A stretch of DNA of 64,000 nucleotides from Cavenderia fasciculata (Eukaryota; Evosea; Eumycetozoa; Acytosteliales; Cavenderiaceae): NCBI RefSeq assembly GCF_000203815.1, contig NW_004457713.1:124001-188000 (forward strand). Direction: 5' to 3'. Under the pieces are notes generated by a model. The model was not told where the DNA came from. It saw only the letters and a list, made by a program, of their open reading frames with translations, and ran no database searches. The translations under genes and the position numbers were made by a program. How positions within the stretch are numbered: position 1 is the first letter of the stretch; the number at the start of each line of letters is the position of its first letter. Positions 32,301-44,044 of the stretch are shown one piece after another.

Positions 32301-34519
32301 TTCCAAGCAGATATCATTCCACAATATTATTCATATTTCCAACAAAAGCTAGCAGACGCATTTTCACACTTTTGTTTAACACCAAACACACAAGATGGAC
32401 TCAATTTCCTATCCAGTTTTAACGATATTAGTTATCAATCACAATATGGAGTTCGTGGAATGTGTGATATATCTGATTTTGAAATTGATCAAGTTGAAGC
32501 TTATCCAACTCAATATTTATTCAATGCAAAGATTTCTATCAAACCTTCAAAAAATTCAAATTTATTTAATGATTGTAATAGGTAAATATATAAAGAATAA
32601 ACAAAACAAAAATCATTCTTACTAATCCTTTTTTTTTTTTCTATTTTTGTAGTAATGAATTTATATTATTTGAAAGATTTGATAATCATTTCTTTTCACA
32701 ATATAAATGGTTGGTACAAGGATATGATAGTATTGATAGTCAAGGAACAGAAGAATCAACATTACTTGGGTTATTTGATAAACCATTGGAATGGATAAGG
32801 GAGGAGGAAGATTATAAGAAATTCAGCTTGGCCTTTACCAACACTATAGAAGCATTTAATCAAACGAGTAGTAATCATCCAGACCAAAGATTGACACTGA
32901 CAAAATCACAAAGAGAGATTGCTATTAGTGTGGTGCAGAGAAGACTTCAATTGGTGAGAGGACCACCTGGAACGGGCAAGACCCACTTTTTGGCATTACT
33001 GGTACTCATGTTTTTCGAAACCATTTTTAGAATGAAGAGTCACGATACCTATACCATTGTCATCTCTGCATTGACCCACACTGCCATTGATAATGCTCTG
33101 ATTCGTATTGCTCAATTAAAGAAAGAGTATGAAGGGTATGCTGGTAGTGCATTGCCATTCCACATTTACAAAAAGGAAAACAAACCACTTGCCAAGGAAC
33201 TCGTCGAACAAGGAATTCTAGAACACAAGCAATTGGACAAGAAAACGTGTCCGAGATTTATCGTGGTTGGAGCAACGTGTTGGGGTGTCAATACTTACAA
33301 GAATCCAATTGACTTTTTGATCATTGATGAAGCATCACAACTCCAAACACCTATTGCTGCGCTGGCAATCAACAAGGCACCTAGAGTAGTTGTTTGTGGT
33401 GATCCCAAGCAGTTGCCACCCGTTCTCCACGGAACCTATCACTCCAACAAGAGTCTGTCTGTCGATGAATACACATCCGATCCCAAAGTACACAAATCCA
33501 TCTTCTCATGTCTCAAGGGATTACTCAGACACCATCTAGTCGCCGATCCATTCCTATCACTCAACGAGAACTTTAGAATGACATCTGATCTATGTCAATT
33601 CTCTAGTCTCCTCTACGGACCATCCTACAGATGTGCAGAGACTGGTGCAAGAGAATTTAACATTCATACACTCCAACAGTCAAAAGAATGGAAGGATCTA
33701 TTGTCACGCTCAACATCAGTTATTCAAGGATTGTATGGTGATCATAGATCGTGTCATAGTATTGTACTAGACACCAAGTATCTTGGAAACCGTCGTGTTG
33801 AAGTTGAACTGGTCAGAGAAATCTATCGTTTTGAATTGGGATTGTTCAAGAGTAGTAGATCATCATCGACTACATCGGCCAGTGAATTGGAAGATCAATT
33901 TTGGAAGTCAAAACAATTGGGTATTATTACACCTTTGAATATGCAACGTATTGATATGCAATCAATGATTAGTTCTGAACAGTATCTTGCTGGTAGTCAA
34001 GAATTCAAACCATCGGTTGGTACCGTTGAAAAGATGCAAGGACAAGAATTTGATACTGTTGTAGTTTGTTACAATGGTTGGAACAGTGGTAGTGGCAAGA
34101 CTCTAGACTTTATCTTTAATCTTAATCGTCTCAACGTAGGTTTCACCCGTTCCAAGACTAGATTAATTTTAATCATCTCTGAATCACTACTTCGTCCCAA
34201 TCAATTGGTCCTAAATAATGCAAAGACTAGCAAAGCTTATAATCATCTCCTCAACTATGTTCAAAACTCTTCTATTCATAAATTTATTATCAAACAAACC
34301 AACATTTATCAAAAAACACCAATTAGAGATACAACTCCAACTACTCCTACTACTCCAATTTCACCTTTTAATTTTAATATTATTAATAATAATAATAATA
34401 ATTCACCATCAACTCCAAATAATAATAATCAAACAAATAATATTCCATCAACACCAGAAACATTACTTCAACAAGAATTTATTAGAAAATTAAATTTAAA
34501 CAAAGAGGAGGAGGATTAA
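29350..34519 (+). CDS. RAMA-like / Fe-S PD-(D/E)XK nuclease / SF1 helicase fusion
   Basis: Four exons, 29350-31410, 31486-32022, 32103-32581 and 32653-34519, give 1647 residues. Residues about 6-95 resemble a RAMA domain (SLNTLIEDGLV ... YTGTITKSKG ... ASTTFIR). Two Ser/Thr-rich linkers follow. A RecB/Dna2-type nuclease domain has a first cysteine in YFHLDCERYF (about 275), then IPDFL, ILDAKST (D-x-K, about 413), the QLAYYY (QxxxY) motif, and CEGCEYLEQC (about 511-520). This is the four-cysteine Fe-S pattern of Dna2, Cas4 and AddB. The C-terminal UPF1/Dna2-like helicase has Walker [11 protein letters not shown] (about 1130), LIIDEASQLQ, GDPKQLPPV, LNENFRM, VEKMQGQEFDTVVV and NVGFTRSKTRL. Probable DNA end-processing or foreign-DNA enzyme. 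The nuclease resembles bacterial TM0106-type proteins more than Dna2 (impression). An alternative ATG at 29191 is less likely. Confidence 0.88.
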
Positions 34520-34893
34520 ACAACACATTTAAATGTTTACAAAGAAAGAAAGAATAAAGAAACTTTTCTTTAGGATTAATTTTAAGTTTTGTTTTTTTTT
34601 GTAGTTTTGTTTATTACAATTCTTCTTCTTCCTATTTCCATCCCATTGAAACCCTTTCCACCGGTGGAGGTTAAATGAAAATATATTATATTATTATTTA
34701 ATTTGTTGTTATTTTGTTATTTATAGTTATATGATTATTATTATGTGATCGTCGATTTTCTAATCCCAACAAAGAAATAAATAGTGTGTTATGTTGTTTA
34801 TAATTGGAGGAAAAGAGAAAAAAGTTATTATTAATTATTAATTATTATTATGTTGTTGTTGATTATTATTATTATTAAAAATTGATGGTGTGT
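34520..34893. other. convergent intergenic region
   Basis: Shared 3' region of the nuclease-helicase (plus) and Rieske (minus) genes. AT-rich, with ATT repeats at 34828-34880. No gene visible. Confidence 0.5.
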
Positions 34894-36059
34894 TTATTCA
34901 TCACCAACAATGATGGAGGTTGGAGACAAGAACTTGTATGGTGGGATGATAAGATTTTCTGGGGCTGGACCCTTACGAATACGACCAGCGTTATCATAAT
35001 GAGAACCGTGGCATGGACAGTACCATCCACCAAAGTCACCACCACCGGCAATTGGAATGCAACCAAGATGGGTGCAGACACCAATGAGGACGATCCATTC
35101 TGGATCCTTGGCACGCTTGACATCTGCTTGTGGATCGACCAAAGTAGAAACGTCGACGGCTTGGCTTTGGGAGATTTCATCGGCCGAACGATGACGAATA
35201 AAGAGTGGCTTGCCTCTCCATTTCAAGGTGACGGCGGTGGCTTCTGGAATCGATGACAAGTCGATTTCAATTGATGAAAGAGCCAAAATATCTTGACCTG
35301 GGGCCATGGTGGAAAGAGCAGAGACAACAGTGTTCTTGGCCATAGCGGCAAGACCTGAAGCAGCAGCTCCAACTACCAAATAGGTGTAACCACGTCCCTC
35401 TGGGTCAGCGGCTGAAGAGTGCTTTCTATATTTATCAAAGTTTGGTACACTAGTAGTATTGTCAACCATATAACCACTAGAGTAGTTCATTTGACCATTA
35501 ACCACTATGTAGTATTTGTCAAAAAAGAGAGTCATTCATCATCCATCATTATTATTATTATTTAGTAGAATGATAGAGTTTTTCATTTAAATTATCATCA
35601 AATTTTGCATGTGTATTAGATAGATATGTGTAGAGAAGAGGAGAGGGAGGAAGATTTTAATTAGTATCAATTCATGCAACCTTTGTCTATCTTGTTTTAA
35701 ATATTATTATTATTATTAAAGAATTAATTATTATTATTCTTTCTTTTTGTTTCATTTGCATGAATGATCCCAGTCACATGCGAAGATCTTCGATTCAAAA
35801 AGTTATTGTTGTTGTTGTTGTTTCATCTCCTCTTTCTTGTTTATAAATCTGTATTCTGTTGTAGTTGTTGTTGTTGTTGATCAATTTTTCGCATTCGTGT
35901 TCTGTTTACATCTGATGTGTCATTCATTGTACACTACACTATTTCTCCTATTGTTTTGTTGTTCTGACTGTTGCTGCTGCTGCTTATAGTTTTATATGTA
36001 TGATTCTTACATGATTGTCTGGCCAATGGTGTAACTCTTGATACGAATCTTGATAACAT
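34894..36059 (-). CDS. Rieske iron-sulfur protein of respiratory complex III
   Basis: Carries the 2Fe-2S cluster that passes electrons from ubiquinol to cytochrome c1 in the inner mitochondrial membrane. Two exons on the minus strand: 36059-36011 encodes the presequence MLSRFVSRVTPLARQS, and 35504-34894 the rest, 219 residues in total. A membrane helix (YLVVGAAASGLAAMAK) follows the N-terminal matrix part. The cluster ligands are in CTHLGCIPI and CPCHGSHYD, with the conserved GPAPENLIIPPY after them. Exon 2 has an upstream in-frame ATG at 35535, but it lacks a targeting sequence. The phase-1 join to the distant presequence exon gives a normal precursor. The intron of 506 bp is the longest I find here. 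Confidence 0.93.
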
Positions 36060-36728
36060 TCTTCTCTTTCTTATTATATTGCTGAAGGTGCAATCGAAAA
36101 TGTAATGTAGGTCACCCTCTCACAGGTTGTGTGTGCATAAAAACTGCAACACAGCGAAAAAAAATTAGCAAAAAAAACAAAAATTAAAAAAAATTGATTT
36201 TTTGTTTCTATGGTGGACTGGAAGAAGATCACAATTTCATCTGCATCGTTAAACGAGACTACTACATCTAGGATGTTTTAATCAATAGTAATTACATTGA
36301 ATGCAAATATGTGCAATTGATTTATATATAAATAGTACTTGGAGGGTTGAATTCACTACAGACTGAACATGTGTTCGTTTATTTCCTCTCTCTCTCTCTC
36401 TCTTTCTTTCCTCATCGTTTATTTGTGGTACTTGTGGCATTCCATTACTACTGTAGTGATGCCTAGGCACGATTATGATTGACAAAACCTTTTATTTCCT
36501 CTCTCTCTCTCTTCTAAACTTTTGACATGATTATTTGTCCGACCCATTATGACTGCAAACATTAATACTACTGCATGTTTGTTTGGGATGAGTTCATAGT
36601 GGTCACCACCGCGTCTCTGCCAAAAAAAAACTTGAAATTAGGAGGGAAAGTAGAACTTCTCAGTGCGCAGGTTTTGATAGTCTCTCATTGTTTTCTCTTA
36701 ATTAAACATATATATATATTTAAACAAC
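36060..36728. other. divergent intergenic region
   Basis: Between the Rieske and rfc4 starts. Contains CT-rich runs (36386-36412, 36499-36511) and AT-rich sequence. A 67-codon minus-strand frame at 36282-36485 is mostly the translation of a CT repeat and is not credible. Confidence 0.5.
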
Positions 36729-38126
36729 ATGTTTTATAACAAGTCAACAGGAAAGAATACATCAAATAGTGCACCATCTATAGGGTCTGGTGGTATACAG
36801 AAAGCCCCTGAACCTTGGGTATCAAAATAGTATGCTCTGTCTGATGTTGTCTTAATAAACTCTTATTAAACTAACAAACTATTATTATTATTATTATTAT
36901 TACAAACAATATAGTCGACCAAGAACAGTAGATGATGTAGCACATCAAGATGAAGTTGTTCGTGCATTAAAGAAATCATTGGATGGTGGAGCTGTATGTG
37001 TTGTTTACAACATTGATTGATTGATATATAAATACTAACCCTACATCATGATTGTCATCTCTCTCTAGTTACCACATTTATTATTCTATGGACCACCAGG
37101 TACAGGAAAGACATCAACTATTCTTGCTATTGCTATGGATTTATATGGACCTGATTTGATTAAAGATAGAGTTTTGGAATTGAATGCCTCAGATGAAAGA
37201 GGTATCGAGATTGTTAGAACAAAGATTAAGAATTTTGCTTCATTTACTGTTAATAATACTACTGTCGCGTAACTATCAATAATAGATTAATAATCATTCC
37301 TCATATAGATCATGAGATATTAATATTTATTAATATTCAATTTGTAGAGGAAAACAAGTACCATCATTTAAATTGATTATATTGGATGAAGCAGATTCAA
37401 TGACACAAGATGCACAAGCAGCATTACGTAGAACTATAGAAAATACAAGCAAGACAACTAGATTCTGTTTATTGTGTAACTATATCACTAGAATCATTGA
37501 ACCATTGTCATCTCGTTGTGCAAAGTTTAGATTCAAACCTCTCAAATCAGAGGCAATGGGTGAAAGATTAAAATATATTGCCGACCAAGAAGGTGTCAAC
37601 TTGGCCAATGAATCTACACTCGACGCTATTCACACTGTTTCTCAAGGTGATATGCGTAAAGCTATCACTTTTATGCAATCTGCTCATAGATTTTATGCTT
37701 CAAAATCAATTACTGATGCTAATATTTATGATATTTCTGGGGTAAATATAAATATAAATATAAATAATAATAATAATAATTATAATAGTTTTACTAATTC
37801 CTTTTTTTTCTATGTCTTTATAGTCTGTAGAACCAAAAACATTAGAATTATTTATCAATTCATGCAAGTCTGGTGATTTTTACAAGGTTAGACATTTAGT
37901 AGAGAGGGTGATGGCACTTGGATATCCAGCATCACAAATTATTTCACAATTGTTTGATATCGTAGTTCAACCTTCTATACATTTTAACAATATACAAAGA
38001 ACTAAAATAGCAATCAAGATTGGACAAATCGATAGAAACCTTGTCGATGGATCAGATGAATTCTTACAACTATTCGATTTGGGTGCATATATGATGAAAT
38101 GTTTTGATGAAATGGAAATGAATTAA
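36729..38126 (+). CDS. rfc4: replication factor C subunit 4
   Basis: AAA+ subunit of the clamp loader that places PCNA on DNA. Five exons: 36729-36829, 36915-36993, 37069-37268, 37348-37741, 37824-38126, giving 358 residues, the normal length. The N-terminus reaches the RFC box [14 protein letters not shown]. Walker A is [12 protein letters not shown] (about residue 66), RFC box [11 protein letters not shown], Walker [10 protein letters not shown], the arginine-finger motif [12 protein letters not shown], and the C-terminal collar. Details such as ESKTTRFCL-type [20 protein letters not shown] match the RFC4 subgroup better than RFC2 or RFC5. All splice phases are consistent. Confidence 0.95.
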
Positions 38127-38764
38127 TAGATAGATAGATAAATAGATAGAAATAATAATAATAAAATAGAATATTAAATTATTACTATTTTTTATTATTA
38201 TCAAAATTAAATGAATCAAATTTATTTATTTATTTTTATATCTTTTTATTATTTATTTTTATATACTTTCCAAAAAGGGGATGATGGCTAGGGGTCTTTT
38301 CAAACTTATTTCTGTGATGCACTGCCGTTTTCAATTTGCAATTGTTTTTTAGCTGGATCATCAGGTAAACATTCAGCCTGAACAATTAGTGTAAAACTAA
38401 TTTCTTTCTCTCTTTTGTGGTCTTCCATTTCTTTGATTACATAATTATGATCTTTTGCCTTGGTTTCAAACTCTTGATTTTGTCAACCTTCTTTGAGTTT
38501 GAAAAAGTACAAGATTGATTTTCTCCCAGGGTTCTTTTCACGGGTGACACAGAAAAACCATTTTCTTTCCAATGCAATGAGGATGCAGTGGGCTCATTAT
38601 CAGTATTTTTGGTTCACAGTGGGTGATCACAAACACACTGAGAGATGCTGATGTTGGTTGATGAAGAGTGCTTACCCCCACACCATACTATACTGTATTT
38701 AATCACTATCCTCGTTTCAATGTACATTGGTTATGTATATATAAAAAAATCGCTATTTATTCAA
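38127..38764. other. convergent intergenic region with degraded coding sequence
   Basis: Between rfc4 and avl9. The centre carries the pseudogene fragment listed separately. The rest (38127-38280 and 38600-38764) is AT-rich with no gene. Confidence 0.5.
38306..38593 (-). pseudogene. unidentified degraded gene fragment
   Basis: On the minus strand one frame runs about 96 codons from 38593 to a TAA at 38306, broken by a single TGA at 38483-38485. The amino acid pattern looks like real protein rather than chance: ALERKWFFCVTREKNPGRKS, YFFKLKEG, then after the stop KEMEDHKREKEISFTLIVQA and ECLPDDPAKK. There is no start codon, and stops lie directly upstream. I do not recognise the family. It may be a decayed duplicate of a gene outside this window. 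Confidence 0.4.
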
Positions 38765-41110
38765 CTATAATTCGTAGATATCATTTTCATCAATTTCCTC
38801 TAATAGATCCAATTGTACTTGTGATGAAATATTATCTTTTTTCGATGTTGTAGTGGTGGATATAGTATCAATTAATATTTCAGACTTTGTTACAACATCA
38901 TTATTGTTGGTACTATTTTCTTGTTGTGATGATATATGTTCATTATTATTATTATTATTTCTTGGTGATTGTTGTTGTTCATTCAAAGGAGCAATATAAT
39001 TAATAAGTTGACTTGATAATTGTTTTGCTAAAACCTTTCCACTTGAATAAAGAGGTTTTACTGCCTGTGCCGTTTTCTTTGCAGCCAATATACTATTTTC
39101 TTGTACTCTAGTCCATCCTTCTTTTACAATTTCCTCAATCTCATTTTCAACCAAATAATCCTCTCTAACTGGTTGCTGTTGTTGTTGAGTTGGAGATGTT
39201 TGTTTTGGTTGAGGTTGATTGGCTTGATTTGGAGTATCGTCCAACACTCTGTTGATCAGAGATTGACCAGAGTTGAATAAAAAGGTTGATGCTCCAAAGA
39301 GAGCTTTGGAAATACCGGTTGTGATGGGCTGCAAGTCCTTCATGGATGTTGTCAGCTTGTCTTGTACGCTATCCAAGATATCTGATGGTGGTCCCGATGG
39401 ATGAATGGGATATTTGGATGGAGGGGGACAAGGGTTTTGTCTAAACAATTGAGTCTTCCACAATCCAAAGTTTCTAGTTGATGACCAACGACGGATCCAC
39501 CATTCATTGTATGGTGCAAGTGTATTCAATTGAGTGATAACCGTTCTGCCATCCTCTATTTTCAATAATGATGCCATATGTGATAATAAACATAATAAAT
39601 ATAATTCAAATTGATCTCTAATCCATTTATCGCTACCAATATAATTATTATTATTATTGTTAGTGTTGTTGTTGGTTTGTTGTTCCAATGTAGTTAAAAT
39701 ATTATCGATAAATCTTCTATCAGATGATGATAGTTCTAAAACTTTATACAATGATTCATCTCTATATAATATATCTCCACTTGGTATCTAAAAAAAAATT
39801 AATATTAAAATTGAGAATGATGATTGATATTGTTCTTTTCTTACATCAATAATAACTTGAGTAGTTGAAGGAGGTGATTTTAAAAATAAATTATTTGAAG
39901 TACCAACCAAGTATGATTTTTGGTTATTTGTTGTAGTTTGTTGCGGTTGTTGTTGTTGTTGATTGGTACTACTACTACTACTACTACTACCATTACTTGA
40001 AAGAGATGAAATTTGATGTAGCGAAAGGTATGGTTGTAGAATTGACTTTGAAAATAAGTTGAGTGGGAAAAGATAAGAGTCTAGATCATGTCTATTCACT
40101 TCATTGGATCTATCCATATAGAATGACTGGTTGACGGCTGGATTCAATGAAAGGAATTGTTCAAAACTACGTGGGAAAAGTGAGACTAGTGATATGATTG
40201 AATCACAGACTGCATTGACTGGTTGAGGACAAAACTCTACAACACCACGCTCCAACATGAGTAATTTAAAAAGTACCAATGTACTTCTACCAAAATGATT
40301 CACCAACTTTTTAACAGATCCTTCCTCTCCCGTAAAAAATAATGATGGTTGAATTGGTATACGGTCACGTTCCATTGCTTGTTGTTCAGTTGGTAATAAT
40401 ACAGTTGAAGAAGAAGTAGAAGAAGAAGTAGTAGTAGAGGAAGGGGATGATAATGATGTTGATGACGAATCTCGTTGTCGTTCGTCCATTGAATCCTTTA
40501 CTATTTGTTGTAAAAGTCGATTGTTTAATTGTTCTTTACATGTATCTTGAAATGATTGATTCTTTGTATCAAACCAATTGATCAACATATCATATTTTGT
40601 AAAATCACCTTGAGAAAAGAAACAATGAGTTGCTACTCTTAATTGTGTTGAAAATGTATAAAATATTGGCTAAGCACATATTGATCAAATAAATGTTAGT
40701 TATATATATAGTTCAATATAGTTTTCTTTTCTTTTCTTTTTCTTTTACTTTTTTGATTTACTTACAAAGTTTGATAAAATAAATATAGATTTTTGAATAG
40801 AGGAACGAGTATCTGAAGAAGATAAAGAATGTGATGGTAGATCCTTTGTATGAACTTGTTTAAAGTGTGCTATACCATAGAGACGATGAGATGGTGAAGA
40901 AATGGGATCGACTTCATTCAATATAAAAAAGGTGTAATCCTCTGAAGAGTTGTGTACACCATCAGGTATTGCAGAGAATGGTAATATATCCCAATCATAT
41001 CTCTTTTTATCAATATTGTTGTTATCATCTAATGATGGATAAGTCCATTCTAACCTGTTACCAAGTTGATGATGGAATCCTACAACTCCAATATATTCAA
41101 TCAATTTCAT
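38765..41110 (-). CDS. avl9: AVL9 family protein
   Basis: DENN-related protein; in yeast Avl9 acts in late secretory traffic from the Golgi. Three exons on the minus strand, 41110-40766, 40669-39845 and 39787-38765, all phase 0, give 730 residues. The N-terminus has the family start VVGFHHQLGNRLEWTYP, followed by LPFSAIPDGVHNSSEDYTFF and LYGIAHFKQV. Further on are LVNHFGRSTLVLFKLLMLER, ISLVSLFPRSFEQFLS, YLVGTSNNLFLKSPPSTTQV and the WIRDQFELYLLCLLSHM block, which align in order with animal AVL9. Poly-Ser, Gln and Asn runs interrupt conserved blocks. The tail is variable and acidic. Confidence 0.86.
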
Positions 41111-41642
41111 TTACTAACTATTACTACTATATCTATTTATCTCTATATTGATTGCTTTTAAAAAGTTAATACTTCTTTTGTATGAATGAGAGCAATAATA
41201 ACAAGAACAACCCCAAATGTGGTTAGTCATCTTCATTTTTCGAAAATTAAATTAATTTATTAATTTAATTATCCAAAACAATATTCTCTCAAAAAAAAAT
41301 AAAAATAATAATAAAAATGATTATTGTAAGATGAAAAGGTCTCCATTACCAAGGTCGTCGTCTGATATTCGGTTTGAATCGATAAGAGAGAGGAGGGAGA
41401 ATGTGAGAGCATTCTGGTCGGCTAAAAAAAATTAATTAAAAAAATTAAATTATCGAGTGACTCGTCCTTCGCTGTGCTCAAAACCGAAATCGATTTACAT
41501 TATTGAGGGGTTATTACCCACCACCCAACACAGATAATACTTTATTATTATTTATTATTTCTTTATTTTATTTAAATAACGAGGAAGAAACTTGAACACT
41601 TTATTGTTCTCTAGAAAAATATACTTATTCACCCCAACAACA
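41111..41642. other. divergent intergenic region
   Basis: Between avl9 and hprT starts. Bases about 41330-41520 are less AT-rich and unexplained. The 80 bases before hprT are AT-rich promoter-like. No open frame or RNA gene recognised. Confidence 0.5.
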
Positions 41643-42503
41643 ATGTCAGTTCATCCACACATCAAGAGAGTCATCTTTACTGATCAACAAATTAAGGATC
41701 GTATCATAGAAGTTGGCAAAGAAATTACAAATGTATGATGATCATATACACACGCACAAACATAAGTATATTCTATAAAGAGAGGAGTGAAGAGTGGAAT
41801 GGAGAGTGGTAATGAGTGAGGTTGTATAGTTTGTTATGTTTTGTTTTGTTTTGTTAAAACAATAAAATAAATAAATCAATGGTTTAAACAGTCTTATGTT
41901 CTTTGTTTTTCTTTTTCTTTTTCTTTTTTTTTGGTTACATATTTTTGAGAACTTCATCATTTCTTTGTTTTATTTGATTTATTTTCGATTTATTAATGAT
42001 ATATTCTTTTCTTTTTCTATTTTATTTTTTTTTAGGATTATAAAGATTCAAAAGAATTAGTATTAATTGGAGTATTAAAGGGATCATTTATGTATATGGC
42101 AGATTTGGTTCGTGCCATTAATCTCCCAAATACTCATGTTTCCGTTGATTTCATGTCGATCTCTTCGTATGGTCATGGAACCACTTCGTCTGGTGTCGTT
42201 AAAATTAATATGGATCTCAAGGCTGATATTGCTGGCAAGGATGTCATTGTCGTCGAAGATATCATCGACACTGGTTTGACACTCCAAAGCCTCCTTGTTA
42301 ACCTCCAAGCACGTAATCCTGCCTCTCTCCAAGTCTCTGTTCTCCTCCGTAAAAAAGAAGCACTCAAGGTAGAAGTACCATGTAAATACATTGGTTTCGA
42401 TATTCCAATTGTTTTCATTGTTGGCTATGGTTTGGATTTTGCCGAAAAATATAGAGAATTGCCATACCTTGGTGAACTCAAAGAAGAAGCATACAAAAAC
42501 TAA
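41643..42503 (+). CDS. hprT: hypoxanthine phosphoribosyltransferase
   Basis: Purine salvage enzyme that joins hypoxanthine (and often guanine) to PRPP. Two exons, 41643-41732 and 42036-42503, with a 303-bp intron, give 185 residues, typical of the short microbial form. The PRPP-binding motif is VIVVEDIIDTGLTL (acidic pair near residue 104). The flexible loop is SSYGHGTTSSGVV, and LLRKKEALK plus YIGFDIPIVFIVGYGLDF form the base-binding region with the conserved Lys and Asp. The sequence is complete and carries no unusual features. Confidence 0.96.
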
Positions 42504-42888
42504 CCATCATGACACACATATATATTAATTATCTATAAATCCCTCCCTTTAAATTGTAAACAACTCAACCCAACTCAACTCTCTTCTATAATCTTATTAT
42601 TATTATTATTATTATTATTTTTTTTTTTGATTGATCAAATGATATCATATTATATATTTGAAAGAGATAGAGAAGAGGAAATAGAATCCCTTATTTATTT
42701 ATTTATTTATTTACAAAAAGTGTACAAGGTTGGTTGGATGATATTATGTTAGATTAGGTTAGTTAATTTTACAAATGATTTGTTTAAAAGGTTGTGTCAC
42801 CATGGTGAATATTAATTAATATTAAATTGTGTGATTTGATGATGAGATATTTACAAAGATTATTTCAAAGGGATGTGATTAAGTTAAT
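42504..42888. other. convergent intergenic region
   Basis: 3' region of hprT (plus) and the Cys-rich protein (minus). Contains an ATT run at about 42595-42620 and a TTTA repeat at 42690-42712. No gene visible. Confidence 0.5.
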
Positions 42889-44044
42889 TTAGTTTATCAT
42901 ATCACAAATAGTATGAACCATAGCAACACCAGAACTACAAGATGGAACGATTGATTTATAGATGGTGGACGATAGAGAAAAACAAGACTTTTGTTTTTGA
43001 CAGTATAGAGTACCACAGTTTTTGATGGCACACGATGACTCTGTGAATTCTACGAGTGAGTTGCACTGGTTTTGGTTCATACAGTTGTAGAATGCTACAC
43101 TGGCATCGCCACATGCAGTGGTGGTGACTTGACCCTGTGAGAAACATCTGCCTTGACCATTACCACTACACAAACATGATTCACCAACCTTGCATCCCGA
43201 CCCAGTCTCAAGGTTACAATTAACAGTTGGTGGAGTTGAAGTCATAAAGGAGGCAGCGTCTTGAACAGATTCACAAGTGTTACTGGTAGTATTACACAAC
43301 AGTCCTTTAGTATGATCACATACTCCAAAGTCAACGGATGATGTTGAACAAGCACCACCTAGACCAACAGAGAATGGAGCTACACAGATACTAGATTGAC
43401 CGTCATGTTGAAGTTGACAAATAGCATTGGATTGACATTTTTGTGTGTCGTCTGAACAAGTTTCACCTAGACCAACACGATTGGAACATGTGGAGGTGAC
43501 GGAACTACAGAATTGATTGAATGAACATTGAATGTCTGATGAACATTTTGATGAGGGGTTGGCACAAACATTGTACATGCAGTCTAGTCCACTACCACAT
43601 TCATGGTCTTGTTGACAGGATTGACCTAGTTGACCGTAGATCATCTCTGAGCAGACACCATATCTACAGGTACTAATCCCCTTACATTGTTTGTCATAGA
43701 TACAAGGTCCACCCTTTTCAGATTGTGGTTGACATTCACCATAAAATGGATTACAAAATAATCCAGTTGAACATAGTGATTCTATATTTGTATCTGGTAT
43801 CGTTCCACTAAAGTAATTAATTAAATAATTAAAAATTAAAAAGTATATATATTATTTTTGTTAATATTATAATATTTATAATATTTATATAATTTTGAGA
43901 ATAAGTTGTAGGTACATACCAAAATTGACCGATACTACCAGAACATTGAACTTTGCTTCTAAGATCAATACATGAGGAGGATATTAATGAAATATTTAAA
44001 ATAATAAATGATAATGTCAATAATAATTGTTGTTTGTTGATCAT
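42889..44044 (-). CDS. Cys-rich secreted protein
   Basis: Two exons on the minus strand, 44044-43920 and 43807-42889, give 347 residues. A classic signal peptide (QLLLTLSFIILNISLISSS) is followed by Cys modules: CGTIPDT, CSTGLFCNPFYGEC, CIYDKQCKG, CQQDHECGSGLDCMYNVC, CSSDIQCSFNQFC. The block ends with CLCSGNGQGRC-like sequence near the C-terminal third. The module order and spacing match the surface protein at 14797-16173, but this protein ends HTICDMIN with no hydrophobic tail, so it is probably released rather than GPI-anchored. It has about 40 cysteines. Role unknown; extracellular matrix or adhesion is inference. Confidence 0.82.

Noticed and set aside
36282-36485. 67-codon minus-strand frame between Rieske and rfc4
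   Set aside because: Largely the translation of a CT/GA repeat, without conserved features.
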